Part shown: positions 1 through 8,204 of the stretch, piece after piece
Position numbering within the stretch: position 1 is the first letter of the stretch
Layout of the letters: each line of letters opens with the position of its first letter
NCBI RefSeq assembly: GCF_046845755.1
Contig: NZ_CP177357.1
Coordinates: 1,488,001-1,552,000 of the forward strand
Reading direction: 5' to 3'
From: Rubrivirga sp046845755
GTDB lineage: Bacteria > Bacteroidota > Rhodothermia > Rhodothermales > Rubricoccaceae
Length of the DNA: 64,000 nt
The notes under the pieces: generated by a model
The model's input: the letters and a program-made list of their open reading frames with translations, nothing else
Databases searched by the model: none
Told to the model about the DNA's origin: nothing
Program-made: the position numbers and the translations under genes

Positions 1-507
1 GCCATGCTGATCCGGCTCATGGTGGAGCACGGGAGCGCGATGGTGGAGCACGTGCTGACCCGGATGGGCGTCGACGAGTTTTCGCCCGGCGCGTCGCGCG
101 AGGTCGTCGAGGCGTTGATCGCGCAGTTCCAGGCCGGCGCCGTCGACGCGGCCCCATTCGTCCGGGGCGACCACGGCGAGGCCGCGCGGATCCTGGTGAC
201 CGACTCGATGGCCGAGCGCCACGGGGGGCTGTCGGAAAACTGGACCACGAAGGTGGGCATCACGAACCTCGACCGCGACCGCGAGCCGTTCTCGGCCGCC
301 GCCAGCGCCATGCGGCTGCTCAAGCTCGACCGCGTCGACGAGGCGATTGACGCGCTCAAGCACGACGTGCGGTCGGCCGAGCGCGCGGGTGAGGATCTCG
401 CCGACCTGCAAGCCCAGGTGGGCAAGCTGCTCGACTTGCGCCGCCAGATCGAGAGCGGGGCGTTTATGGAGTGGGGCGGCGCCGCGCCCGACCCCTCGGC
501 GGCGTAG
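1..507 (+). CDS. dnaG: DNA primase DnaG, C-terminal part (5' end outside window)
   Basis: The reading frame is open from the window edge, so only about 168 C-terminal residues are visible. The Ala/Leu/Glu-rich helical sequence (LIRLMVEHG near the start, then VDEAIDALKHDV and LLDLRRQIESGAF near the end) fits the C-terminal domain by which DnaG primase docks on the DnaB replicative helicase. The catalytic TOPRIM and zinc-binding regions lie upstream of the window. The first visible ATG at position 4 is internal, not the real start. It precedes ppk1 on the same strand by 93 bp. The family call rests on this domain alone, so it is likely rather than certain. Confidence 0.7.
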   Translation, partial: AMLIRLMVEHGSAMVEHVLTRMGVDEFSPGASREVVEALIAQFQAGAVDAAPFVRGDHGEAARILVTDSMAERHGGLSENWTTKVGITNLDRDREPFSAAASAMRLLKLDRVDEAIDALKHDVRSAERAGEDLADLQAQVGKLLDLRRQIESGAFMEWGGAAPDPSAA

Positions 508-600
508 GGACGCGCCGGTCTTCTTTCAGCTTCGGCACGGCGCGGGGAGCGCCACGCGCGTTGGGACGTAGCATGGGCCCGATCCCCCCCGAGCGCCCAC

Positions 601-2844
601 ATGGCTGACACGACCGACCCCGCCCACATCGACGCCCAGGGCGACGGGCAGCCCGACGTGCCGCACCACGACGTCGGCCCCGCGCCGGCCCCGGCGATGA
701 TGGACCAGGACCTGGCCGTCGCCGTCGTGCCGACGGAGGTGCCCAAGGGCGCGCCGCTCGACCACGCCTCGCTGTACTTCAACCGCGAGCTGAGCTGGAT
801 CGACTTCAACTGGCGCGTCTTTTTCCAGGCGCTCGACGAGCGGCACCCGCTGATCGAGCGGGTCCGGTTCGTGGCCATCACGGCCAACAACCTCGACGAG
901 TTCTACCGCAAGCGGATCGGCGGGCTCAAGCGCCAGCTCGGCGCGGGCGTCCGCGCGCTCTCGCCCGACGGCCGGACGCCGCGCGAGCAGCTCGACCTCT
1001 CGACCGGCGCGGCCATCGACATGCAGCGCGAGCTCTCGCGCGTCTGGGAGGACGAGCTCCGCCCCGAGCTCGCCGAGGCCGGCGTCGTCGTCCGCGAGTA
1101 CGACAGCCTGGAGGACGACGAGCAGGCGGCGCTTGACGCCGTCTTCCGCGACACCATCTTCCCGATCCTGACGCCGCTGGCGGTCGACTCCGGTCACCCG
1201 TTCCCGTTCATCTCGAACTTGTCGCTGTCGCTGGCGATCACGCTGCGGCACCCGTCGCGGGGGACCGAGCACTTTGCGCGCCTCAAGGTGCCCGCCGGCC
1301 GGGCCCGGTTCCTGCCCGTCGCCGGGACGCCCAACCACGTCGTCGCCGTCGAGGACGTGATCGCCAACAACGCCGAGGACCTGTTCCGGGGCATGGACGT
1401 GCTCGGCGTCTACGCCTTCCGCGTGACGCGCAACGCCAGCCTGGACCGCAGCGAGGAGGAGGCCGACGACCTGCTCTCGATGATCTCCGAGGAGCTCCGC
1501 GAGCGGAAGTTCTCCGAGGTCGTCCGGCTCGAGGTCGAGGCCGACATGCCGGAGCGCGTGCGCGAGCTGCTGGCCCGCGAGCTCGACCTCGACGGGCCCG
1601 AGGACATCGTCCCCGTCGACGGCCTGCTCGACCTGCAGGGCCTGTTCAGCCTGGCCGAGGCGGACCGCCCGGACCTCAAGGACTTGCCGTGGGAGCCGGT
1701 CGTGCCGATCCGGCTGCGGCACCTCGCGATGGACGACGACGAGGACATCTTCTCCGTCATCCGCAAGGGCGACCTGCTCGTCCACCACCCCTACGAGAGC
1801 TTCGCGGCGTCGACCCAGCGGTTTATCGAGGTGGCGTCGGAGGACCCGAAGGTGCTCGCGATCAAGCTGACGCTGTACCGGACGAGCCAGGACAGCCCGA
1901 TTGTCCGCGCGCTCATCAAGGCGGCCGAGGCCGGCAAGCAGGTCGCGGCGCTCGTCGAGCTCAAGGCGCGGTTCGACGAGGAGAACAACATCGAGTGGGC
2001 CCAGAAGCTGGAGCAGACCGGCGCGCACGTGGCGTACGGGCTCGTCGGGCTCAAGACGCACGCCAAGACGACGCTCGTCGTCCGCGAGGAGGCCGACGGG
2101 CTCCGGACGTACTGCCACCTCGGGACGGGCAACTACAACCCGTCGACGGCCCGGTTCTACACCGACTTCGGGCTGTTCACGGCGCGCGAGGACATCGGCC
2201 AGGACCTGGTGGGCCTGTTCCACTTTCTGACCGGCTACGCGCCCGAGCAGGACTACCAGACGCTGACGGTCGCCCCGCGCGACCTGCGGTCCAAGTTCGT
2301 GGAGCTGATCCGCCGCGAGGCGGCGAACGCCAAGGCCGGCAAGAAGGCCCGGATCATCGCCAAGATGAACGCGCTCGACGACATCGGCATCATCAAGGAG
2401 CTCTACAAGGCCAGCCGCGCGGGCGTCCAGATCGACTTGATCGTGCGGGGCCACACGCGGATGCGGCCGGGCCTGCCGGGCGTCTCTGAGAACGTGCGCA
2501 TCATGTCGATCATCGGCCGGTTCCTGGAGCACAGCCGGATCTACTACTTCCACAACGGCGGCGACGCGGACATCTTTATCGGCTCGGCCGACTGGATGCG
2601 GCGCAACCTCGACGACCGCGTCGAGGTGATGCTCCCGGTCGAGGACGAGACGGCGCGGGCGCGGCTGCAGCGGACGCTCAAGTTCTGCCTCGAGGACAAC
2701 CGCCAGGCCTGGGACCTCGGGCCCGACGGCCGCTACACCCTGCGCTGGCCCGCAGACGGCGAGAAGGTCCACGCCTTCCACGAGACGCTGATGCGGCGGG
2801 CGCGGCGGCGGACCGAGGAGGACGACGCGGCGTGGTCACTCTAG
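601..2844 (+). CDS. ppk1: polyphosphate kinase 1
   Basis: Makes long-chain inorganic polyphosphate from ATP, usually at the inner membrane. The 747 residues are near the usual PPK1 length of about 690, with an N-terminal extension of about 55 residues. The family start LYFNRELSWIDFN lies near residue 58. The phospholipase-D-like catalytic parts carry GLKTHAK around residue 486, whose His is the autophosphorylated residue in this family, YCHLGTGNYNP about 20 residues later, and FLEHSRIYYF around 641-650 with the second catalytic His. The ATG at 601 has no clear Shine-Dalgarno sequence. With the phasin-like and WS/DGAT genes further on, it suggests investment in storage polymers. Confidence 0.97.
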   Translation: MADTTDPAHIDAQGDGQPDVPHHDVGPAPAPAMMDQDLAVAVVPTEVPKGAPLDHASLYFNRELSWIDFNWRVFFQALDERHPLIERVRFVAITANNLDEFYRKRIGGLKRQLGAGVRALSPDGRTPREQLDLSTGAAIDMQRELSRVWEDELRPELAEAGVVVREYDSLEDDEQAALDAVFRDTIFPILTPLAVDSGHPFPFISNLSLSLAITLRHPSRGTEHFARLKVPAGRARFLPVAGTPNHVVAVEDVIANNAEDLFRGMDVLGVYAFRVTRNASLDRSEEEADDLLSMISEELRERKFSEVVRLEVEADMPERVRELLARELDLDGPEDIVPVDGLLDLQGLFSLAEADRPDLKDLPWEPVVPIRLRHLAMDDDEDIFSVIRKGDLLVHHPYESFAASTQRFIEVASEDPKVLAIKLTLYRTSQDSPIVRALIKAAEAGKQVAALVELKARFDEENNIEWAQKLEQTGAHVAYGLVGLKTHAKTTLVVREEADGLRTYCHLGTGNYNPSTARFYTDFGLFTAREDIGQDLVGLFHFLTGYAPEQDYQTLTVAPRDLRSKFVELIRREAANAKAGKKARIIAKMNALDDIGIIKELYKASRAGVQIDLIVRGHTRMRPGLPGVSENVRIMSIIGRFLEHSRIYYFHNGGDADIFIGSADWMRRNLDDRVEVMLPVEDETARARLQRTLKFCLEDNRQAWDLGPDGRYTLRWPADGEKVHAFHETLMRRARRRTEEDDAAWSL

Positions 2845-2860
2845 GGTCGAGGCGCGAGGC

Positions 2861-3349
2861 ATGAGGAACGAGATGTGGGCCGGAGCTGGCCGGTGGGTGG
2901 TGCTCGCGCTGGCCCTCAGCGTGGGCGCGTGCTCGGAGGCGCCCGAGATGTCGCCGGAGCAGCAGGCCGTGTTCGCCCAGCCCGTCGACGCCGAGTTGGT
3001 GGTGCCGGCGGCCCGGAACGCGATGCGGTACCAGGTCGGCACGATCACGGCGCCGGCGGGCGCGACGGTGCGCATCGTGATGGACAACTCGGCGACGACG
3101 AGCCCAGCGATGATCCACAACGTCGTCGTGGTGGCCCGGCCGAGCGACGTGGACCGCGTCGGGCGGGCCGCGGCGAGCGAGCGCGACAACATCCCCGACG
3201 ACCCGGCGATCCTGACGTACACGCCGCTGGCGGGGCCCGGCGAGCGGACGGCCGTCGTGTTCACGATGCCGCCGGCGGGGACGTACCCGTTTTTGTGCAC
3301 GTACCCGGGGCACTTCGCTTTTATGCAGGGGACGCTGGTGGCGGAGTAG
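2861..3349 (+). CDS. cupredoxin (azurin/plastocyanin-like) lipoprotein
   Basis: Small blue-copper electron carrier, probably anchored in the cell envelope. The N-terminus is a lipoprotein signal, with a lipobox ending VGAC at Cys24. The copper ligands are visible in the usual order: His86 in MIHNVVV, then Cys146, His151 and Met155 in CTYPGHFAFM, the C-x4-H-x3-M pattern of azurins. Length 162 aa fits. It follows ppk1 by 16 bp and starts a run of exported proteins ending in a multicopper oxidase, for which it could be an electron partner (inference). Confidence 0.9.
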   Translation: MRNEMWAGAGRWVVLALALSVGACSEAPEMSPEQQAVFAQPVDAELVVPAARNAMRYQVGTITAPAGATVRIVMDNSATTSPAMIHNVVVVARPSDVDRVGRAAASERDNIPDDPAILTYTPLAGPGERTAVVFTMPPAGTYPFLCTYPGHFAFMQGTLVAE

Positions 3350-3736
3350 GGGGACCCAAGGCCCGTGTGGGGAGGACGGAGGCCGAGGCTAGGCCTGTCT
3401 TACGAGGTCCCCTCTCCCGGCCGGGAGTGGGGTAGGGGGAGGGCGTTGTTGGAATGGAGCGCCTCGTCGATCGCCCTCCCCCCGCCCCTCCCGTCCGGGA
3501 GGGGAGGATCGTAGCGGCCTCGCTGGTCCCGACGGTTCGGAGTCGCTCCCAGACAGAGGTGCGTATGCCGACCCTCGATGGCAGAGGGACGGGCATTGGA
3601 CGAGCCAGCACCGCTCCGTCGGCCTGCCCCCTATGACTCCTCCGTTCCGTTCGCCGTGGGGTGGAGGGGGCCGAGAGCGCGAGGGCGGGCGGTCCGGGTC
3701 GGCGTATTCTTTAGCCGCACCTCCACACGACTTGCC
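3350..3736. other. intergenic region with GC-rich hairpins
   Basis: 387 bp without a gene I can support. It holds two palindromic C-rich/G-rich hairpins, near 3409-3441 and 3485-3507. The second has the stem CCCCTCCC / GGGAGGGG and recurs at 14573-14595. Close to the next gene, TATTCTTTAG at 3705-3714 is a plausible promoter element for the LVIVD gene. The rest looks like degenerate intergenic repeat sequence. Confidence 0.6.
3485..3507. repeat. intergenic palindrome, copy 1
   Basis: A 23-bp palindromic sequence with an 8-bp stem (CCCCTCCC / GGGAGGGG) and a GTCC loop. The same 23 bp occur at 14573-14595. It lies upstream of the LVIVD gene and has no T-tract, so it is more likely a dispersed REP-type repeat than a terminator. 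Confidence 0.75.
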
Positions 3737-5056
3737 ATGACTCGACTCCTTCTCGCCGCGGCCCTGCTGGCGGCCGCGCCGGCGCTGGCGCAAGAGACGC
3801 CCTGGACCGCCGACGACCCCGGCTCCGACAACCTGACCGTGCTCGGCCACATCCCGCTCGGCGAGGCGCTGAACGTGATGGACATGGAGGTCGAGCAGGA
3901 GCTGAGCCGCCCGTTCGCGTACGTCGCGCGGGGGACGGTCGGCGAGGGCCTGGAGCGGGGGACCGACTTTATCGACATCTCGGACCCCGCGAATCCGCGC
4001 GTGCTCTACCAGTGGCGGATCGAGGACAGCGACTTACACGTCGGGCTCGGCGGGATGGACATCAAGTACTTCAAGTGGGACGACCGGTACTACGTGGTGC
4101 AGTCGACCCAGTTTTTCGGGGGCGGGCCGAACACGGACCTCGGCGCGGTCATCTTCGACGTGACCGGCCTGCCGGACGCCGACACGGTGCGCGAGGTCGC
4201 CCGGATCCGCGAGCCGGACCTGCCGGGGGGCTTCCACAACATCTTTATCTACCGGCACTCGAACGGCCGGCCGTACCTGCTGACGACCACGGGCGGGCCG
4301 CAGGCGCACGCCTACGACCTGGGCAAGGCCGTCTCGGGTGAGGTGGAGACCTCGCTGGCGGGCGTGATCCCCGGGCCGGTCACGAACCTGGGCGCGTTCC
4401 AGTCCTACCACGACCTGTACGCGGGGTGGCACCCGGACTCCGGGCAGGACCGCTTCTACGGCGGCGGCACGGGCGGTTACTTCGTCTACGACATCTCCGA
4501 CATCGCGAACCCGACGCTGGAGTTCTCGCTGACCGGCGTCAACGGCGTCAACTACGGGCACACGTTCACGCCGGACCCGACCGGGCGCTACGCCGTGACC
4601 GAGACGGAGTACAAGTACGCCCCGCTCCGCATCTTCGACATGAAGCCGCTCGTCGACGGCGAGCGCGAGTCGATGGGCTCGCCGATCTCGGCGTGGACGG
4701 CGCACTGGGAGGGGCTCGTCCACAACCACGAGGTGCGGTGGCCCTACGTGTTCGTCTCGGGCTACCACGACGGGCTCCAGGTGTTCTCGCTGGAGGACCC
4801 CCACAACCCGGAGACGATCGCGTACTACGACACCTACATCGGCTCGCGGGACGTGGGCGTGATGGAGGGCGGCGTGGCGAACGGCGCGTTCGGCGTGGAC
4901 GTCCGGAATGCCGACGGGCTGATCTTGATCTCCGACATGTCGACGGGCTTCTGGACCTTCAAGATGGACGGGTTCGACGGGTGGCACGGCGACGACTGGG
5001 GCGTCCCGAACATCTCGTCCGCCCAGGACTGGGAGAACGGGCCCGGCGCCGACTGA
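3737..5056 (+). CDS. exported LVIVD-repeat protein (beta-propeller-like)
   Basis: 439 aa with a clear signal peptide (MTRLLLAAALLAAAPALAQ). The start at 3737 is chosen because it gives this signal; a longer open frame begins at 3578 but lacks one. Repeated segments of the type DISDPANPRVLYQWRI, DISDIANPTLEF and LEDPHNPETIAYY are typical of LVIVD repeats, which form propeller-like surface or periplasmic proteins of unknown exact role. HNIFIYRHSNGR and the Asp/His/Tyr-rich sequence suggest possible metal binding, but this is not shown. It lies between a cupredoxin and a multicopper oxidase and is followed 3 bp later by a small exported protein, probably in one transcript. Confidence 0.85.
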   Translation: MTRLLLAAALLAAAPALAQETPWTADDPGSDNLTVLGHIPLGEALNVMDMEVEQELSRPFAYVARGTVGEGLERGTDFIDISDPANPRVLYQWRIEDSDLHVGLGGMDIKYFKWDDRYYVVQSTQFFGGGPNTDLGAVIFDVTGLPDADTVREVARIREPDLPGGFHNIFIYRHSNGRPYLLTTTGGPQAHAYDLGKAVSGEVETSLAGVIPGPVTNLGAFQSYHDLYAGWHPDSGQDRFYGGGTGGYFVYDISDIANPTLEFSLTGVNGVNYGHTFTPDPTGRYAVTETEYKYAPLRIFDMKPLVDGERESMGSPISAWTAHWEGLVHNHEVRWPYVFVSGYHDGLQVFSLEDPHNPETIAYYDTYIGSRDVGVMEGGVANGAFGVDVRNADGLILISDMSTGFWTFKMDGFDGWHGDDWGVPNISSAQDWENGPGAD

Positions 5057-5059
5057 CCC

Positions 5060-5602
5060 ATGCCGCTCGTCTCGCTCCTGCTCGCGTTTCTGGTCGCCGC
5101 GCCGTCGGCGGGCCCGCTCACCGGGGCGAGCCCGTTCGCGGTGTGTGTCGGGGACCCCGAGCCGCCGCCGTACTACGCCATCGACCTGAAGACGACGCGG
5201 CGCGTGCCGGGGAGCGAGCGCGCGAGCGGGGTCGTGGGCGTGGCGTTCAAGGCGTCGCCGTTCGGCGTCGCGCTGTCGCCAGCGGGGGAGTACCTCTACA
5301 CGCTGGATGTGGCGATCTCGGACCTGGCGCCGGCGCCGACGGGGGCCTACGTGGTGTGGGTGACGACGCCGGATCTGTCGCGCGTCGAAAAGATCGGGGT
5401 GCTCGACGACGGGCACCGGATCCGAGGCGAGGTGGCGTGGAACAAGTTTTTGGTGGTCGTCTCGCACGAGGCCGAGCCCCAGGCGGCGACGCGCTGGAGC
5501 GGGCCGATCGTGCTGCGGGGGCTCTCGCGGAGCGGCCGGATGCACACGATGGCCGGGCACGGGCCGTACGACTCGGAGCCGTGCGCGGTGTACGGATATT
5601 GA
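5060..5602 (+). CDS. small exported protein of unknown function
   Basis: 180 aa with an N-terminal hydrophobic signal (PLVSLLLAFLVAAPSAG). I do not recognise the family. The mature part is beta-rich, with ALSPAGEYLYTLDV and GAYVVWVTTPDLSRVEKIGVLDDG resembling single blades of a propeller. It has an isolated Cys near residue 30 and one near the C-terminus (EPCAVYGY), which could form a disulfide. It begins 3 bp after the LVIVD gene, so the two are probably co-transcribed and may act together outside the inner membrane. Confidence 0.7.
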   Translation: MPLVSLLLAFLVAAPSAGPLTGASPFAVCVGDPEPPPYYAIDLKTTRRVPGSERASGVVGVAFKASPFGVALSPAGEYLYTLDVAISDLAPAPTGAYVVWVTTPDLSRVEKIGVLDDGHRIRGEVAWNKFLVVVSHEAEPQAATRWSGPIVLRGLSRSGRMHTMAGHGPYDSEPCAVYGY

Positions 5603-5710
5603 GGGGGCTGGCGCGGGGCCTCGGGGGCTCGCGCGAGTAGGGCCGGCGCCCTTCTGAAGCGTTGCTGGCGTTCCCCCAACGTGACCGCCTCCGCCCGCTG
5701 GCGCGGTCAC

Positions 5711-5734
5711 CTCCCCCCTAGGGGAGGAGTTTTT
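5711..5734 (+). terminator. possible rho-independent terminator
   Basis: Stem CTCCCC (5711-5716) and GGGGAG (5721-5726), then GAG and a run of five T. It lies 108 bp after the stop of the small exported protein gene and could end that transcript. A 30-bp hairpin sits directly before it, so the pair may instead be a dispersed intergenic repeat. Confidence 0.45.
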
Positions 5735-5761
5735 CGACACACTGATTCGGCTATACCAATA

Positions 5762-5926
5762 GTCATTCCCGCGAAGGCGGGAATCCTGAGTCCGGAGATG
5801 CTCCACCAAGTCAGCTCCAACCCCTCGACGCTGTCCGCAAGCGTGGCAGGAGGCTCGCGGGCCATTGCCACCATTCTGGATTGGCTGGCGCCTTCCCTAG
5901 CGGGGGCCCGCCTTCGCGGGAATGAC
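5762..5926. repeat. REPIN/MITE-like element with 20-bp inverted arms
   Basis: GTCATTCCCGCGAAGGCGGG at 5762-5781 is matched by its exact reverse complement at 5907-5926. Each arm is itself a small hairpin (TTCCCGC..GCGGGAA). The layout, two inverted REP-type palindromes around about 125 bp of non-coding sequence, is that of a REPIN or small MITE mobilised by a transposase encoded elsewhere. No transposase lies in this window. Confidence 0.75.
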
Positions 5927-5964
5927 GGCATTTAGAAAGGTCAACGATTACTTACGGCCCTGCT

Positions 5965-7740
5965 ATGCGTTTTTTCCTTTCCCTGCTCGCGCTTGCACTC
6001 GCTGTTCCTGCTGCGGCGCAGGATCCGGAGGAGATGGACCACGGCCAGATGGATCATGGGGACATGGATCACTCCGGAATGGACCACGGGGGGATGGACC
6101 ACTCGGGGCACGACATGGGCGCGAGCGACGGGCCGCTGCGGTGGCGGATGGTGCCGATGGACCCGACCATGTCCATGATGCCGGGGATGATGGAGGCGGT
6201 GCCGACGGTCGGGCCGTTTCTGGCCGGCGAGGGGCTGGACCCGATGGAGTTTCCCGAAGGCCAGCCCCGACAGGTGGTGCCCGTCGCGGACGGGGACACG
6301 CTGCACCTCGACGCGTCGCTCATCCGGCGGACGATCGGGGGGAGGACGTTCGTGATGTACGGTTACAACGGGCAGTACCCGGGGCCGCTGATCCGGGCGG
6401 ACCGGGGCTCCAAGATCACGGTCCACTTCACGAACCACATCGAACTGCCGACGACGGTCCACTGGCACGGCTTGCGGCTGGACAACCGGTTCGACGGGAT
6501 CCCCGGGGTGACGCAGCGGCCGGTCGAGACGGGGGAGTCGTTCACGTATGAGCTGGTGTTTCCGGACGCGGGCGTGTACTGGTACCACCCCCACATGCGG
6601 GAGGACATCCAGCAGGACCTGGGGCTCTACGGCAACCTGCTCGTGGATCCGGGCGCGGCGGACTACTATGGGCCCGTGAATCGGGAGGAGGTCGTGGTGC
6701 TGGACGACCTGCTGATGGACGGGGCGGGGATCCTGCCGTACGGCGACTCGTCGCCGACGCACGCGCTGATGGGGCGGTTCGGGAACGTGATGCTGGTGAA
6801 CGGGGCGACGGACTACGGGCTGTCGGTCGACCGGGGCGAGGTCGTGCGGTTCTACCTCACGAACGTGGCCAACTCGCGGACCTTCAACGTGGTCTTCGGG
6901 GGCGCGCCGATCAAGATCGTGGCGTCGGACGTGTCGAAGTACGAGCGCGAGCAGCGCGTGGGGTCGGTCGTGATCGCGCCCGCGGAGCGGTACGTGGTGG
7001 AGGTGCGGTTCAACGAGGCCGGCGAGGTGGCGATCACGAACACGATCCAGGCGATCGACCACTTCCGGGGCGAGTTCTACCCGCACGTGGACACGCTGGG
7101 GACCGTGTCCGTCGCGGACCGGGCGGCGGTGCCGGATCTGGGCGAGGCGTTCGAGACGCTGCGCGTGAACGCGGACGTGGGGGACGACATCGCGCGGTTC
7201 CGCCCGCACTTCGACCGGGCGCCGGACCACGCGCTGACGCTGACGCTGCGGCACCAGGGGCTCCCGCTGTCGACGGTGCGGATGATGGAGGCGGACACGC
7301 TGTACAAGCCGCCGGTCGAGTGGAACGACTCGATGCCGATGATGAACTGGCTCTCGACGGCCGACGAGGTGACGTGGGTGCTCCGCGACGACGCGACGGG
7401 CCGGGAGAACATGGACATCCACTGGTCTTTTGAGACGGGGGACGTGGTCAAGATTCGCCTGTTCAACGATCCGGAGAGCTTCCACCCGATGCACCACCCG
7501 TTCCACGTCCACGGCCAGCGGTTCCTGGTGGTGGCGCTGGACGGGCAGGCGACGGAGAACCTGGTGTGGAAGGACACGGCGATCGTGCCGGTGGGCTCGA
7601 CGATGGACATCCTGGTGGACATGACGAACCCGGGCGAGTGGATGGCGCACTGCCACATCGCGGAGCACCTGCACTCGGGGATGATGCTGCACTTCAGGGT
7701 GACGGGCGAGCAACGGACGCCGGGGGTGGCGGGTCGGTAG
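5965..7740 (+). CDS. multicopper oxidase with Met/His-rich N-terminus
   Basis: 591 aa, exported (MRFFLSLLALALAVPAAAQ signal). Laccase/CopA-type enzyme that oxidises a substrate, possibly Cu(I), and reduces O2 to water. All four copper motifs are present: H166-W-H168-G, H208-P-H210, HPMHHPFHVHG from His507, and HCHIAEHLHSGM at 562-573, with Cys563, His568 and Met573 as type-1 ligands. Between the signal and the first cupredoxin domain, residues about 22-50 repeat MDHG/MDHS several times, a copper-binding pattern seen in copper-resistance proteins. Its place after a cupredoxin and an LVIVD protein supports a role in copper handling. Confidence 0.93.
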   Translation: MRFFLSLLALALAVPAAAQDPEEMDHGQMDHGDMDHSGMDHGGMDHSGHDMGASDGPLRWRMVPMDPTMSMMPGMMEAVPTVGPFLAGEGLDPMEFPEGQPRQVVPVADGDTLHLDASLIRRTIGGRTFVMYGYNGQYPGPLIRADRGSKITVHFTNHIELPTTVHWHGLRLDNRFDGIPGVTQRPVETGESFTYELVFPDAGVYWYHPHMREDIQQDLGLYGNLLVDPGAADYYGPVNREEVVVLDDLLMDGAGILPYGDSSPTHALMGRFGNVMLVNGATDYGLSVDRGEVVRFYLTNVANSRTFNVVFGGAPIKIVASDVSKYEREQRVGSVVIAPAERYVVEVRFNEAGEVAITNTIQAIDHFRGEFYPHVDTLGTVSVADRAAVPDLGEAFETLRVNADVGDDIARFRPHFDRAPDHALTLTLRHQGLPLSTVRMMEADTLYKPPVEWNDSMPMMNWLSTADEVTWVLRDDATGRENMDIHWSFETGDVVKIRLFNDPESFHPMHHPFHVHGQRFLVVALDGQATENLVWKDTAIVPVGSTMDILVDMTNPGEWMAHCHIAEHLHSGMMLHFRVTGEQRTPGVAGR

Positions 7741-8204
7741 CGGGCGCCAGCGGGTAGGCTCCCTACGGTTCGGGGGCCGGCTGAAGACCGGAATTGTGAA
7801 GCGGTTTTGACCGGGCGATCGGCGCCTTCGAGAGACTGATCGGCGCCTTCGAGGGGCTGATCGGGGGTGTCGAGAGAGCGATCGGAAGCGTGGAGGCGAC
7901 GATCGGCGACGTCGAGGTCGCGGTCGGGGCTGTGAAGGGCGAGATCGGGGGCGTGGAGGTCTGGATCGGCGGTGCCGAGAGGGTCGTCGGCGACTTGGAG
8001 GGCGTGATCGGCGGTGTGGAGAGGGGGGTCGGCGAGGTGGACATGGCAATAATTGGCGTTGAGGTCGAGGTGATTGTGCGGGTCGTGGGGGTGTGGCTCG
8101 ACGGGGGCCTAGACAGCTGGCGTGCGGGTCGTCTCGTCGATGCTCCGTCTTGTACCTGTGTGGGGTGTGCCCTACTCTTGACGTGCGTCCTCACCTTCGT
8201 TGCC
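7741..8204. other. gap between multicopper oxidase and unknown gene, mostly a 21-bp repeat array
   Basis: 464 bp. Apart from about 70 bp at the start and 140 bp at the end, it is filled by the tandem array at 7812-8063. The frame of the downstream gene is open without a stop from 7800 to 8843, through the array, but it has no ATG before 8043 and no convincing start. I therefore treat the array as non-coding or of unknown coding status. Confidence 0.6.
7812..8063 (+). repeat. 12 tandem units of 21 bp encoding a degenerate heptad (xxIGxVE)
   Basis: Twelve consecutive 21-bp units, each diverged, with the core GATCGGnnnGTCGAG. Read in the frame of the downstream gene, every unit gives x-x-I-G-x-V/F-E with conservative exceptions (V for I, K or D for E). 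Ile and Val sit three residues apart in each seven, as the a and d positions of a coiled coil would. Differences fall at third positions and at the two variable codons, so the pattern has been kept while the DNA drifted. The opposite strand is also open (STPPISP-type heptads). The last unit is unusually AT-rich (GCAATAATTGG). Confidence 0.85.

Larger units (their letters stand above)
5603..5964. other. intergenic region with hairpins and a REP-like inverted pair
   Basis: 362 bp without a supported gene. In order it contains a GTGACCGC/GCGGTCAC hairpin (5681-5710), a CTCCCC/GGGGAG hairpin followed by a T-run (5711-5734), a REP-like inverted pair (5762-5926), and the short leader of the multicopper oxidase, with TTACTTACGG about 15 bp before its ATG. 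Confidence 0.65.

Noticed and set aside
526..2781. Very long open frame antisense to ppk1
   Set aside because: A shadow of GC-rich codon use: Arg/Val/Leu/His-rich with no family features, while ppk1 on the other strand has all catalytic motifs.
8046..8057. Further copy of the 12-bp word (GCAATAATTGG, opposite strand)
   Set aside because: Only about eight of twelve bases match, and it sits in the last unit of the 21-bp array; treated as chance.
7812..8063. CRISPR array
   Set aside because: Units are contiguous and 21 bp with no spacers, and no cas genes are near.
7890..8204. N-terminal extension of the helical protein into the repeat array
   Set aside because: The only starts are internal GTG codons within repeats; the sequence character changes sharply at the ATG at 8205.
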